Shown here: piece after piece, positions 45,095 through 53,300 of the stretch
Position numbering within the stretch: the stretch's first letter is position 1
How the letters are laid out: every line of letters begins with the position of its first letter
Origin: an uncultured Lentisphaerota bacterium
Lineage (GTDB): Bacteria; Verrucomicrobiota; Kiritimatiellia; CAIQIC01
Assembly: GCA_903912445.1 (NCBI GenBank)
Contig: CAIWHP010000026.1
Location: 58,847 to 122,846 of the forward strand
Length of the DNA: 64,000 bases
Reading direction: 5' to 3'
Position numbers and translations under genes: made by a program
Notes under the pieces: model-generated
Told to the model about the DNA's origin: nothing
Database searches by the model: none
The model's input: the letters and a program-made list of their open reading frames with translations, nothing else

Positions 45095-46747
45095 ATGCAA
45101 GCAAACATCCTCCGTGCCGGAGCACTGCTCGGGCTGCTGGCGGCAGTGCAGCAAAATTCCTTCAACGCCGCCGCAGCCCCCGCGCCGGATGCGGCCAAGA
45201 ACCAGTTGATCGTCTATGGCCCGGTGCCCGGGCTGGTGCCTTCCGATCATTACACCGTGCGGGTGCGCGCGGCCGGGGGCGATGCGCCGTGGCAAACGGC
45301 TTTCGTCTTCAAAACCGCGTGCAAAGATTTCGGGCGGTTCGACCCGAAGAAACTCGGGAAGATCGACACGGAGGGCTACTGTCCGCATTTGAGCGGCTGG
45401 AGTCATTCCTATGTGAACTTCGAGACCGCCGGATCGGTGGAGGTGGAAATCGCCAAGGCCGATGGCGCACCGATTCGCAAGGCCACGGTCCATCCGGTGC
45501 GCTTCGGCAAACAGGTTCAGCTCAAAGCGGGCAAAGCCTATGTGACCCTCGCGCAGGCATGCCTGGTGGCGGTGGATATTGATGGCGAGATGTGCGATCA
45601 GGATACGATGCGCACGCCCGGCGGCGGCTGGTATGCGGGCCCGCCGCTCCACGGGCTATCCCTTTTCGCCAACCCGATGTTCGCCAACAAACCGCGGATG
45701 GATGATCCGTCGGTGTACGCCGTAAAGCCCGGCGAAAAGCCGCCGACGAATGGCAACTGGAAAACGCTCGCATTCCTGCCCGGCGTGCACGACGTCGGGC
45801 TCGCCTATCCGCTCCAAGCGAACAAAAATTACTACATCCCCGGCGACGCGCTCGTCTATGGCAGCTTCCTCAAAGAGCAGGGTGGACACGACATCCGCAT
45901 GTTCGGCTGCGGCACGCTCTCCGGCGACCGCCTGCCCCACCCTGAACGCATCCTCAAGCTGCACTATAAACAAGCCCATCCCTATTCGCCGATCACCATC
46001 CGCTCCCCCTACAACAGCGAGGTCGAGGGCCTCACGCTGGCGAATCCGGCCTATTGGTCCTGCGTTCTCGGCATCAGTCCGCCATACTTCGATGCGACGC
46101 GGCCGGCGCGCGTGCACTGGGTGAAGGTGCTCGGCTGGCGCTACAACAGCGACGGCTTCACCACGCAAGCCAACTCACTTATCGAAGACTGCTTCATCCG
46201 CACCGAGGACGACACCGTTTATCCGGCAGGCCTCGGCATCCGCCGTCTCGTCATCTGGCACGACGCCTGCGGCTCGGCCTTTCTGCTGACCAACCTCTCC
46301 CATCAAAACGGCCGGCCTTTGGTAGTGGAAGATTGCGATGTGATCTTCGCGCGGCAATCGCAATTTCAATTCGCGAGTGGCAGCCGGATTTTCAACATGC
46401 GCGGCGAGGGCAAGGGCGAAGGCGGACGCAACGTCATCTTCCGCAACATCCGCGTGGAAGATCCGCGGCCCACGCAGCAAGCTTTCCTGCTCCAGATGGT
46501 CACCGAGAAGCCCTATACTTGGCCGAAACCGATGAGCCGCGGTCCGGGCGACCTCGTCGGTGTCCTGTTCCAGAACATCCAGATCGCTGCGCCGAGCATC
46601 TTGGGCGAACCCAACATTCTCCGCGGCGGACCCGACTGCAAGATTCGCGACCTCACCTTCGACAACGTCACCATCGGCGGAAAGAAATTGACGTCCCTCA
46701 AGGATTTCGTGACCAACGAATACGTGGAGGACATTCACTTCAAGTGA
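45095..46747 (+). CDS. Secreted GH28/GH49-like right-handed beta-helix glycosidase
   Basis: A 550-residue protein with signal peptide MQANILRAGALLGLLAAVQ. Residues about 35-190 are an N-terminal beta-sandwich. A beta-helix follows, with GHDIRMFGCGTLSGDRL, YNSDGFTTQAN, DCFIRTEDDTVY and an Asp pair in the position of the catalytic carboxylates of GH28 polygalacturonases and GH49 dextranases. The N-terminal sandwich plus helix is closest in layout to GH49. It could be an exo/endo-acting pectin or glucan hydrolase. The IS91-like scar zone begins just after its stop. Confidence 0.7.
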   Translation: MQANILRAGALLGLLAAVQQNSFNAAAAPAPDAAKNQLIVYGPVPGLVPSDHYTVRVRAAGGDAPWQTAFVFKTACKDFGRFDPKKLGKIDTEGYCPHLSGWSHSYVNFETAGSVEVEIAKADGAPIRKATVHPVRFGKQVQLKAGKAYVTLAQACLVAVDIDGEMCDQDTMRTPGGGWYAGPPLHGLSLFANPMFANKPRMDDPSVYAVKPGEKPPTNGNWKTLAFLPGVHDVGLAYPLQANKNYYIPGDALVYGSFLKEQGGHDIRMFGCGTLSGDRLPHPERILKLHYKQAHPYSPITIRSPYNSEVEGLTLANPAYWSCVLGISPPYFDATRPARVHWVKVLGWRYNSDGFTTQANSLIEDCFIRTEDDTVYPAGLGIRRLVIWHDACGSAFLLTNLSHQNGRPLVVEDCDVIFARQSQFQFASGSRIFNMRGEGKGEGGRNVIFRNIRVEDPRPTQQAFLLQMVTEKPYTWPKPMSRGPGDLVGVLFQNIQIAAPSILGEPNILRGGPDCKIRDLTFDNVTIGGKKLTSLKDFVTNEYVEDIHFK

Positions 46748-46754
46748 GCCCCCT

Positions 46755-46995
46755 GTGCGGACGCCACGGGCCGCAGGGCCGGCGTGGTTAATCTCTTTTA
46801 GTTTGGCCAACGCAAGGTTGCAGGTCGCACCCTGACCCCGAGGCTCTTAATTATGACTCCTTGATCTTCGATCGCCGCCAGCTTGACCAGCTCCGCCCCG
46901 CACCGCGGGCAGCAGAGCGGATCAACCTCCCACACCCGCTGGATCAGTTCCCGCCACGTCGCGGAAGTCACGGGTCACAGGGGCAGAGCGGTTAA
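46755..46995 (-). pseudogene. IS91-like transposase C-terminal remnant plus a terminal stub
   Basis: Minus-strand translation of 46847-46995 reads WRELIQRVWEVDPLCCPRCG followed by AELVKLAAIEDQGVIIK. This is the zinc-binding C-terminal end of IS91-family (Y2-type) transposases. The copy begins at the shared boundary GGTTAA (46990-46995), directly abutting yciI codons. A separate stub at 46755-46791 repeats only the boundary sequence (GGGCCGCAGGGCCGGCGTGG then TTAA). There is no catalytic domain, so it is a dead fragment. Confidence 0.75.
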
Positions 46996-47017
46996 CGCCG
47001 ATCAGGGCATACAGCAT
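46990..47017 (-). pseudogene. Truncated yciI-like start (first nine codons)
   Basis: Immediately after yciB, its stop TGA overlaps an ATG (TGATG, 47015-47019) that reads MLYALIGVN. That is the typical N-terminus of the YciI-like protein that follows yciB in proteobacterial operons. After nine codons it runs into the IS91-like remnant, so only the 5' tip survives. The identification rests on nine residues plus context. Confidence 0.55.
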
Positions 47018-47637
47018 CAGGGTTTTTCCTTGATGTGCTTGGACAGCATGAGGGTCTGGGCCATGACGAACAGCACCATCAGGCCCATGCCGCCGAAAAG
47101 CTTGAAATTGACCCACACCGGTGTGGGGAAGTTGAAGGCGATCACCAGGTTCAGCGCCCCCATGACGAAGAAGAATCCCGCCCAGGCGGCGTTCAGGCGG
47201 CCCCACAGGAACTCCGGCAGGGGCATCTGCTCTTCCATCATCTTGCGGATAAGGTTGCGACCGAAGAAGGCGGTGGAGCCCAGGAGCACCAGGGCGATAA
47301 CCCAGTAGAGTACGGTGGGCTTCCACTTGATGAAGTTTTCGTCCCGCAGGATCAGGGTGGCGCCGCCGAAAACCACGATCAACACCAGACTGACCCACAA
47401 CATGCCATCCACCTTGCGTCCGCGGCCCATCACCCAGGTGATCTGGCCGATAGTGCCGACGATGGCCGCCAGGGTGGCAAGCAAGATCGGCGCCTGGGCC
47501 GCCGCCACGGCGGAGGAGAGGCCAATGGCGCCCAAGAGGCTGCCCGCCAGGCTGGCGGCGGCATCGGCGCGCCCTTCAGCCACCTTGAAGGCGCTGAAGA
47601 AGAGAATGACAGGGAAAAGGTCGAAAAGGAATTTCAT
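47017..47637 (-). CDS. yciB: Inner-membrane septation protein A family (YciB/IspZ)
   Basis: A 206-residue integral membrane protein starting [18 protein letters not shown], with about five hydrophobic segments. [38 protein letters not shown] and [14 protein letters not shown] are hallmark YciB blocks. The family affects cell-envelope and septum integrity in Proteobacteria. Residue-level similarity to proteobacterial forms and its overlap with a yciI-type start suggest it was acquired from that phylum. It is isolated between two IS91-like remnants with no related genes nearby, so the domain is intact but the operon is cut. Whether it is expressed here is unclear. Confidence 0.9.
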   Translation of the reverse strand: MKFLFDLFPVILFFSAFKVAEGRADAAASLAGSLLGAIGLSSAVAAAQAPILLATLAAIVGTIGQITWVMGRGRKVDGMLWVSLVLIVVFGGATLILRDENFIKWKPTVLYWVIALVLLGSTAFFGRNLIRKMMEEQMPLPEFLWGRLNAAWAGFFFVMGALNLVIAFNFPTPVWVNFKLFGGMGLMVLFVMAQTLMLSKHIKEKP

Positions 47638-47689
47638 CGCCGGCGATTATGCCCATTTGCATGCGAAGTGTCCAACTGCGGCAGTCAGG

Positions 47690-48229
47690 GATTAGAATAA
47701 ATTAGAAATCGCTTCGGCGCGCCCACCGGAGGCGCGCCGCTTTTTGGCCGCACTATGACGCAGGAAAAGCATGCGTGCGTTTTTACGCGGTGCTCCGCAA
47801 AACAAGCTTTTATCGGGGAGCAATTTCGTGCGGGAGAGAGGGTGCCGCGGCCGTTCGGCGCGGCAGGCGAAGACGGAGGCGCGGCGATGGGTGCATCAAT
47901 CGTAAACGGAACCGGGGTCCTGCTGATCATGGCCCGGGAAACCTGCCCAGCCGCAGCGGAGGCCTGGTCGTTAGCTTCCGCCGCGACGGGCGGGTCGTCG
48001 TAGCACGGTTCGTAGACCGTGCCGCCGGACGACGGGCCGCGAGCCGGCGGTTCCTCCCACAGGTGCAAGTGTCGGAGAGTCTTAATTATGACTACTGGAT
48101 CTTCCATCACGGCCAAGCTGCCCATCTCCGCGCAGACCGCGGGCAGCGGAGCGATTCAACATTCCATTCGCGCTTGATCAGTTCCCGCCACGTCGAGGAT
48201 GTCACGGACCGCAGGGTCGGCGTGGTTAA
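47690..48229 (-). pseudogene. IS91-like transposase C-terminal remnant, frameshifted and interrupted
   Basis: On the minus strand WRELIKREWNVESLRCPR is read from about 48196. A frameshift follows, then EMGSLAVMEDPVVIIKTLRH and LHLWEEPP, and much later the terminal SGAPPVGAPKRFLIY near 47700-47745. It starts at the shared GGTTAA boundary (48224-48229). The inner part (47895-48090) does not look like transposase. A hairpin GCACGGT/ACCGTGC lies at 48003-48022. No functional transposase is present. Confidence 0.72.
47705..47892 (+). repeat. About 190-bp direct repeat, copy 1
   Basis: This segment matches 50082-50272 along its length. It runs from GAAATCGCT through the GCGGCGCGCC stem-loop, AACAAGCTTTTATCGGGGAG and GGGAGAGAGGGTGCCGC to GCGGCGRTGGGT. 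The two copies are in the same orientation and flank the leader RNA and LRV gene. The stem-loop part encodes the transposase end SGAPPVGAPK on the minus strand. Confidence 0.85.
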
Positions 48230-48463
48230 TTTTGAACGAGGTGATCAAATGTATCAAAGCGTAACCCCCGTCCTCCGGGATGCCTTGTAGATGAGAGTGC
48301 TAGGGCTCTCATTCAGTCAGATAGGAGCACGGTTGGGATCGTCCGGGGTGCGGGCCTTCAGATGGTGAAGAAAGCGAATAAAACGGCCTGATTTCATGCA
48401 TTTGCCCAAGGCCTGTTCTATGGCGAATCACGTGGAGAAAAGCAGTGAGGTCGAGCTTATCTG

Positions 48464-48491
48464 TTGACATGAAAATATGACGGCGTAGCAT
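48464..48491 (+). promoter_or_regulatory. Sigma70-like promoter for the structured leader
   Basis: TTGACA (48464-48469), a 16-bp spacer and TAGCAT (48486-48491) give a perfect -35 and a 4/6 -10. It is the best sigma70-type promoter I saw, in an AT-rich stretch. Transcription would begin near 48498, just before a TGCGGG/CCCGCA hairpin (48498-48520). Confidence 0.55.
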
Positions 48492-48497
48492 CCCTCT

Positions 48498-48730
48498 TGC
48501 GGGTTAACTGATTGCCCGCAGAAAGATAAAAAAGAATAGCCTGAATAATCGAAAATAGATTTCTCGGAAACGTTCCGACTTAAAACCGCCAAGTTTAGTT
48601 TGAGGAGACGACAAGCCGATGACTCATGCCTTTGAGGGTGTGGGGTCTTCGGGCTTTATGTCTCCTCACAGGCGCTTGGCGGTGCCTAAGTCGGGGCGTG
48701 AGTTCGTAGATACTCACGCCCTCTTTTTTG
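48498..48730 (+). ncRNA. Candidate structured leader or small RNA ending in an intrinsic terminator
   Basis: About 230 nt between promoter and terminator contain successive pairings. These are TGCGGG/CCCGCA near the 5' end, a GGAA/TTCC hairpin near 48567-48578, a perfect 9-bp stem 48602-48610 with 48661-48669 enclosing an inner AAGCC/GGCTT stem (48614-48618 with 48653-48657), and a 7-bp hairpin 48671-48688 with two G-U pairs. The terminator at 48695-48730 follows. The Shine-Dalgarno sequence of the LRV gene lies only 18 bp after the T-run. The arrangement fits a riboswitch-like attenuator or a separate small RNA. It matches no known class I recognise. Confidence 0.5.
48695..48730 (+). terminator. 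Intrinsic (Rho-independent) terminator
   Basis: Perfect 10-bp stem GGGCGTGAGT/ACTCACGCCC (48695-48704 with 48713-48722), 8-base loop, then TCTTTTTT. It is the clearest terminator in the window and lies upstream, not downstream, of the 48761 gene. Confidence 0.85.
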
Positions 48731-48760
48731 CCGGTCGGGACGCCACGAGGGGAGGAACCC

Positions 48761-50047
48761 ATGGCGAAAGTTGAAATAAACTGCTCTCGATGCCAGCAGA
48801 GATTGAATTTTGAGGAACAGGACGTAGGGGAATTGCTCGTCTGTCCTGTTTGCGGGGAAGAGATGACCATCGCTGCTGGAGATGGTATGGCAACCATCAA
48901 CAGTGAGCAGCCCACAGAAGAAATTACCCAGCCGCTTTCCAATCCCCTGACTGACGTAACCTTTCAATGTTCGCACTGTTCTCAGCTTTTGGTGGTTGGG
49001 AAGAGAGATGCCGGGGCGGTAGTACGCTGCCCGCAGTGCAATAACTGGATACGAGTCCCTCACTCCGGTCGCATCTATACTGAGTTCGAGGAAAGTAGTA
49101 ATGAGCCGCTGCCAGATAGTACAGTGGTAACGCCCGACACCCCTGAGAAAGATAAAAGCGGTCTCCGTCGGTGGCTTCCTGTGTGGTTTGAGAAAAGTAG
49201 AATACCGAAGCTCAAGAATGACCCGTGCTACAAAGAAAGCGTCGCCCAATCACTATCAACTCCTCCTGATGTTATACTGAGTATCCTTTCGCATGGCAGG
49301 AACGATATGGTCTCGCAACTAGCGGCCCAGAACCCCCAATGCCCGCCTGACATGATACGCAAGCTCGTCCGGGAAGGAATGTCCAAAAAGGGTAGGGCAA
49401 CGGTAGCTCTCTATGCCATACGGAATCCAGCCTGCCCGCCCTTGGTTCTCCATGAGGTGGCCAAAAGGGAAATACTGGATGATTTCACACGCGAAGCGCT
49501 AAATCACAGAAATATGCCAGCGGAGACCATCACAGAGTTAGCCAAGGAGGGCGACGAAGATATGCGCAACTTTGCAATATCATGCTCCGCCTGTCCGGTA
49601 ACGCTTGTGAATGAAATGGCGTTAGGCGATAGGCTCAGTCGGGCGACCATTGCGGCGATAAAAAGTCCCAAATGCACACCCGAAACGCTCGTTAAAGTGC
49701 TGGCGTCGTTCGATAACGATGAGGCATCCTTTGCCGCATTAAAAAACCCCAACTGTACTCCACAGATAATTCACTCCATTTTGATGCGTGGAGAAGATGA
49801 TGAACTCAGTGCGCAGGCGGTTGTTAATGGACGGTGCAGCAAGGAAACGATGACCATTGTGTTGGAGCGTAATCGGATGGACAGGGTGTCCATGGCCTTG
49901 TCGCTAAGCTTTTACTGCCCAAACGAGCTCAAACGAAAATGGCGGGAAGCAACAGGGCAAGTTACAAATGAAAAATCTAAAGCTGAGGCGCTAGCTAAAA
50001 AAGAGAGAGAAGAAACGCTCAGGAATATGCGCCCTACTGGCTTGTAG
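48761..50047 (+). CDS. Double zinc-ribbon protein with leucine-rich-variant (LRV) repeats
   Basis: A 428-residue protein without signal peptide. ATG 48761 has the strongest Shine-Dalgarno in the window (AGGGGAGGAA, 48748-48757). Two zinc ribbons lead: C8-C11/C28-C31 and C70-C73/C90-C93. From about 155 to 390 come about seven helical repeats of LRV type, each with a Pro-containing turn such as NPQCPPDMIRKLV, NPACPPLVLHEVA, SPKCTPETLVKVL and NPNCTPQIIHSIL. A Lys/Glu-rich tail ends it. LRV repeats make curved protein-binding scaffolds; the ribbons suggest nucleic-acid or protein contact. Function unknown. AT-richer composition and flanking direct repeats mark it as an insert. Confidence 0.75.
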   Translation: MAKVEINCSRCQQRLNFEEQDVGELLVCPVCGEEMTIAAGDGMATINSEQPTEEITQPLSNPLTDVTFQCSHCSQLLVVGKRDAGAVVRCPQCNNWIRVPHSGRIYTEFEESSNEPLPDSTVVTPDTPEKDKSGLRRWLPVWFEKSRIPKLKNDPCYKESVAQSLSTPPDVILSILSHGRNDMVSQLAAQNPQCPPDMIRKLVREGMSKKGRATVALYAIRNPACPPLVLHEVAKREILDDFTREALNHRNMPAETITELAKEGDEDMRNFAISCSACPVTLVNEMALGDRLSRATIAAIKSPKCTPETLVKVLASFDNDEASFAALKNPNCTPQIIHSILMRGEDDELSAQAVVNGRCSKETMTIVLERNRMDRVSMALSLSFYCPNELKRKWREATGQVTNEKSKAEALAKKEREETLRNMRPTGL

Positions 50048-50081
50048 TAGCTAGTCGGAATTAATGGCATCAACTAAATAT

Positions 50082-50272
50082 GAAATCGCTGCGGCGCGCC
50101 CACCGGAGGCGCGCCGCTTTTCGCCCGCACTATGACGCGAAAAAAAACAGGTGTGCATTTTTTACGCGGCGCTCCGCAAAAACAAGCTTTTATCGGGGAG
50201 AAATTTCAGGCGGGAGAGAGGGTGCCGCAGCCGTTCGGCGCGGCAGGCGCAGACGGGGGCGCGGCGGTGGGT
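50082..50272 (+). repeat. About 190-bp direct repeat, copy 2 (IS91-like 3'-end scar)
   Basis: Second copy of the repeat at 47705-47892, same orientation, including the GCGGCGCGCC...GGCGCGCCGC stem-loop that encodes the C-terminal end of the IS91-like transposase on the minus strand. It closes the LRV module. The rest of the 253-bp gap up to 50300 holds nothing else I can name. Confidence 0.85.
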
Positions 50273-50300
50273 TGAGCGAGAAAGGGCAGGAATCCGCAAA

Positions 50301-53300
50301 TTACTTTGTTCCGGTCAGGGTTCTCTTTTCAATGGGAATCAACCGCACCGGCCCGAACAGGCCCGAGGGGAGGAGGAAGCCGTCCTGCTGCCAATGCTGT
50401 GCGGTGGTGAAGGTGATTTGCCCCGCCGGGCTGGCCTTCCCGTCGAGCAACCACTGTGGCCATGCCGCCAGATTTCGGGTCGAGGTCCACTCGCGGTCCG
50501 GGACCATCTGGGCGTCGCCGATCAGACGGTTGGGCCAGAGGTTGGTGACTTTGACTTCCAGCGTGTTGGCCCCGGCGCGGGCGGCCCCGGAGATATTCAC
50601 CCGGAACGGGGGCTTCCAGAGCACGCCCAGGTCCTTTCCGTTGAGGATCACCTGCGCGATGTTCTTCACATGGCCGAGATCGAGTTCGAGCGCGGTGCCG
50701 CCGGCAACCAGCGCGGCCGGGATGTCGAGGGACTGCGCATAGGTGGCCGTGCCGGAGAAATACTTCACGCCCCGCTCGGCGGATTCCGTCCACGAGCTCA
50801 ACCGGTCGAACGTCGCCCGGGCCGGCGCACCCAGGTTCGGCGGGAAAGCCAGCTGCCACGCGCCAGTGACTTCGCAGGGCGGCGCAACACGGTCCACCCG
50901 TGTGTGCACCACGCGGCCGTCGGACCAGGTGAATTCGTAATGGCCCGGCACCGAGGCGCGCAGCTCGACCTCGCCGGCGGCGCTCCAGCCGAGCTCGTAG
51001 GCCGCCGCGGCGGTTCCCGCTTCGTAGGCACCCGGCAACTCCAGGAGTTGCCCTTCGGGCATGAAGGCGATGTTCCAGCGCCCGTTGTAGAGGTATTCCA
51101 CCCGGAGTTCCTTGGGCTTGGCGGGCACGGGGGCTTGCCCGGCGAGGACTTTGTTGACCGTCACCGTGAGCGCACCGTCCTTGACGAGGCTGTTCAGCTT
51201 CGCGGCCACGTCCACCGTCTCGTCGCCTGCGGCGGGTGTGGCGGTCAAGGCGCCATAGAGCACCCGGACCATTTTGAAGCGCTCCGGCAATTGGGGCATT
51301 TCCAACACACCGTCGGCGGGCACAGCCTGGCTCTTGAACGCCCCGCCCACCGTGTATTGCGCGAGCATGTGCTTGCGCAGCCCCGGCGCCGGGTCCCCAG
51401 CGCTAAACCGTTCGGGCGTGAAGATGCGCTTGTAGCTGCTCGCCTTCGTGCCGGTGATGTCCGCAACGCCGGGCCATTCCTTTTTGGGGAAGTAACCGTA
51501 GCTGGCCTTGAGGATTTGCAGCGTCTGCGGCGGGACCGGTTGGTCGGGTGCGACCTTGGACGCGACCAGATGCTTCTTGCCGGAGGGCGTGCGGAAAACC
51601 ACGAAGACGGACCCCGCCGGGCCAAAGCGCAGGGGCACCACCGTCCGCCCGCCCTCTTCGCGGAAGAGCGGCGCCTGTTGCACGACACCGGTCTCCGGGT
51701 CCCAGATTTCCGGCACCTTGCCGCTGACGCGGAAGGCGGCCTCGATCTCGTCGGCGTGGTATTTCTGGTTCGAGACGAAGTAGATTTCCGCCTCCGCAGT
51801 GGAACGATGTTTGTACGCGATCTGCGGGCGATGGCCGGTTGCCTGGAAGTCGGGAGGGAGGTTGAGCGTGGCCAGGGCGGACTGGGCCGTCTGCGTCGAG
51901 ACGCCGCATCCGCCGTCGGGCCGGACGCGCCAGAGCTCGTCCGCCAGTTGGCGCACCTCCTCGTCACACCCAGGATAGCCGGAGTAGCTCGGCGAGCGCA
52001 CGGGCTTCGATCCGATGATGGTCGCGCCAGCAGCGGACAGTTCCTTGATTTTCCGCAGCACGTGAGGAGTCATCACGGGCTCACTGGGCAGCATGAGCAG
52101 CCGGTAGCTCATGCCGTCGGGCAGCACGAGGCGACCGTTGCGGAAGGCCAGGCGGTGCAGGAACGCATCGGTGGAGCACAGATCGAAATCGTAGCCCGGG
52201 GGCAGGTCGGGGAATAGCGAGCCGCCGTAGGTGGGCGACGGCATGCCTTCGCTCACGAGCACGCACACGTCCGCCGCCGGCAGGCCCTGTTGCAACATCC
52301 ATTGGCTGCGGGCGAGATAGCTGAACCAGGCGGTCCCTCCGTTATCCCACCACGTCGCCGTGCGGCTAAACTGGCTGCCCACCTTGCCGAAGGTGAGCCC
52401 GGGGGCGAGGTGCGGCCAGCGCTGGAGCGTGGCCGCGTGGAAAATGAACTTGTTGACGCCACTGCAGTACATCAGGTCGCCCAACCGTTTCATGGCGTAA
52501 GGGTCGGTATCCCACCGGTTGCCGCCACTCTCACCGGCGGTGAACGCCTCGGAGCCGACGATCTTCCGCCCGTAGGTGTGTGCGGCGGAGGCCGCCAGCA
52601 GGGTGCACCCCTGCGGGCTGCCGTTGTGCATCCAGTGCACGCCCATGGGGATGTCGGCCATCCCGCCGTATTGCAGATCGTCGAAAGGTCCCGTCCCGTA
52701 GTTCTCCACCGCCAGCTCCAGGTGGTGCTTGTTCGCCAATTCCCGCATGTGTCCGGCGTAGTTCTCCGCAAACAGGTCGGCAACGGTGCGTCGGAAATCC
52801 CAGAGAAAACGTTCGGTGACCTCGGCGCTTTCAACCGTCTGCCCGGCGAAAACCGGCAGAAACCTGATCAGGTCATAGCCGCGCCGCCGGGCAAATTCTT
52901 CTCTGAATTTTGGCGTCCAGTTCTGCGAGCCCACCTCCCAGCTGTCGATTTCGACCTTGGTGAACGCTTTGCCGGCCAGCGGGCCGAATTTCTCGATGAG
53001 TTTCCCCAGCATGCCCGCCCAATGGGCATCCACGGCTGCCTTGCTGAGCTTGTCGCACTCGAGGCCCTCGCCACCCAACGGGGCGGGATGGTTCAGGGTC
53101 CCGTTGGGCTGGTAGCCAATCCGCAGCACCGTCCAGTTTCCCGGCGGCGCATCCCACGTCAGCCGGCCCGTGCGATCCATGCGGCCGCTCAGGTCGATGA
53201 TGCCGCTCAGCGCCACCGTCCCGTCCTCCTGCGCCGGCTTCTTCGCAAGTTTGGAGGGAACCGCGTGCCGCTGGTTGAACGCCTTGCCCGGCAGGTCGTC

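Noticed and set aside
47895-48290. Small plus-strand reading frames over the transposase remnant
   Set aside because: They are antisense or frameshifted readings of the IS91-like remnant and its flanks, with no protein features.
48498-48730. Known RNA classes: 6S, SRP, tmRNA, SAM, TPP, cobalamin, c-di-GMP or fluoride riboswitch
   Set aside because: None of their conserved core sequences could be found by eye in this segment.
48498-50047. A retron or phage-defence system at the structured RNA
   Set aside because: No reverse transcriptase, toxin or nuclease gene is adjacent; the only gene is the zinc-ribbon/LRV protein.
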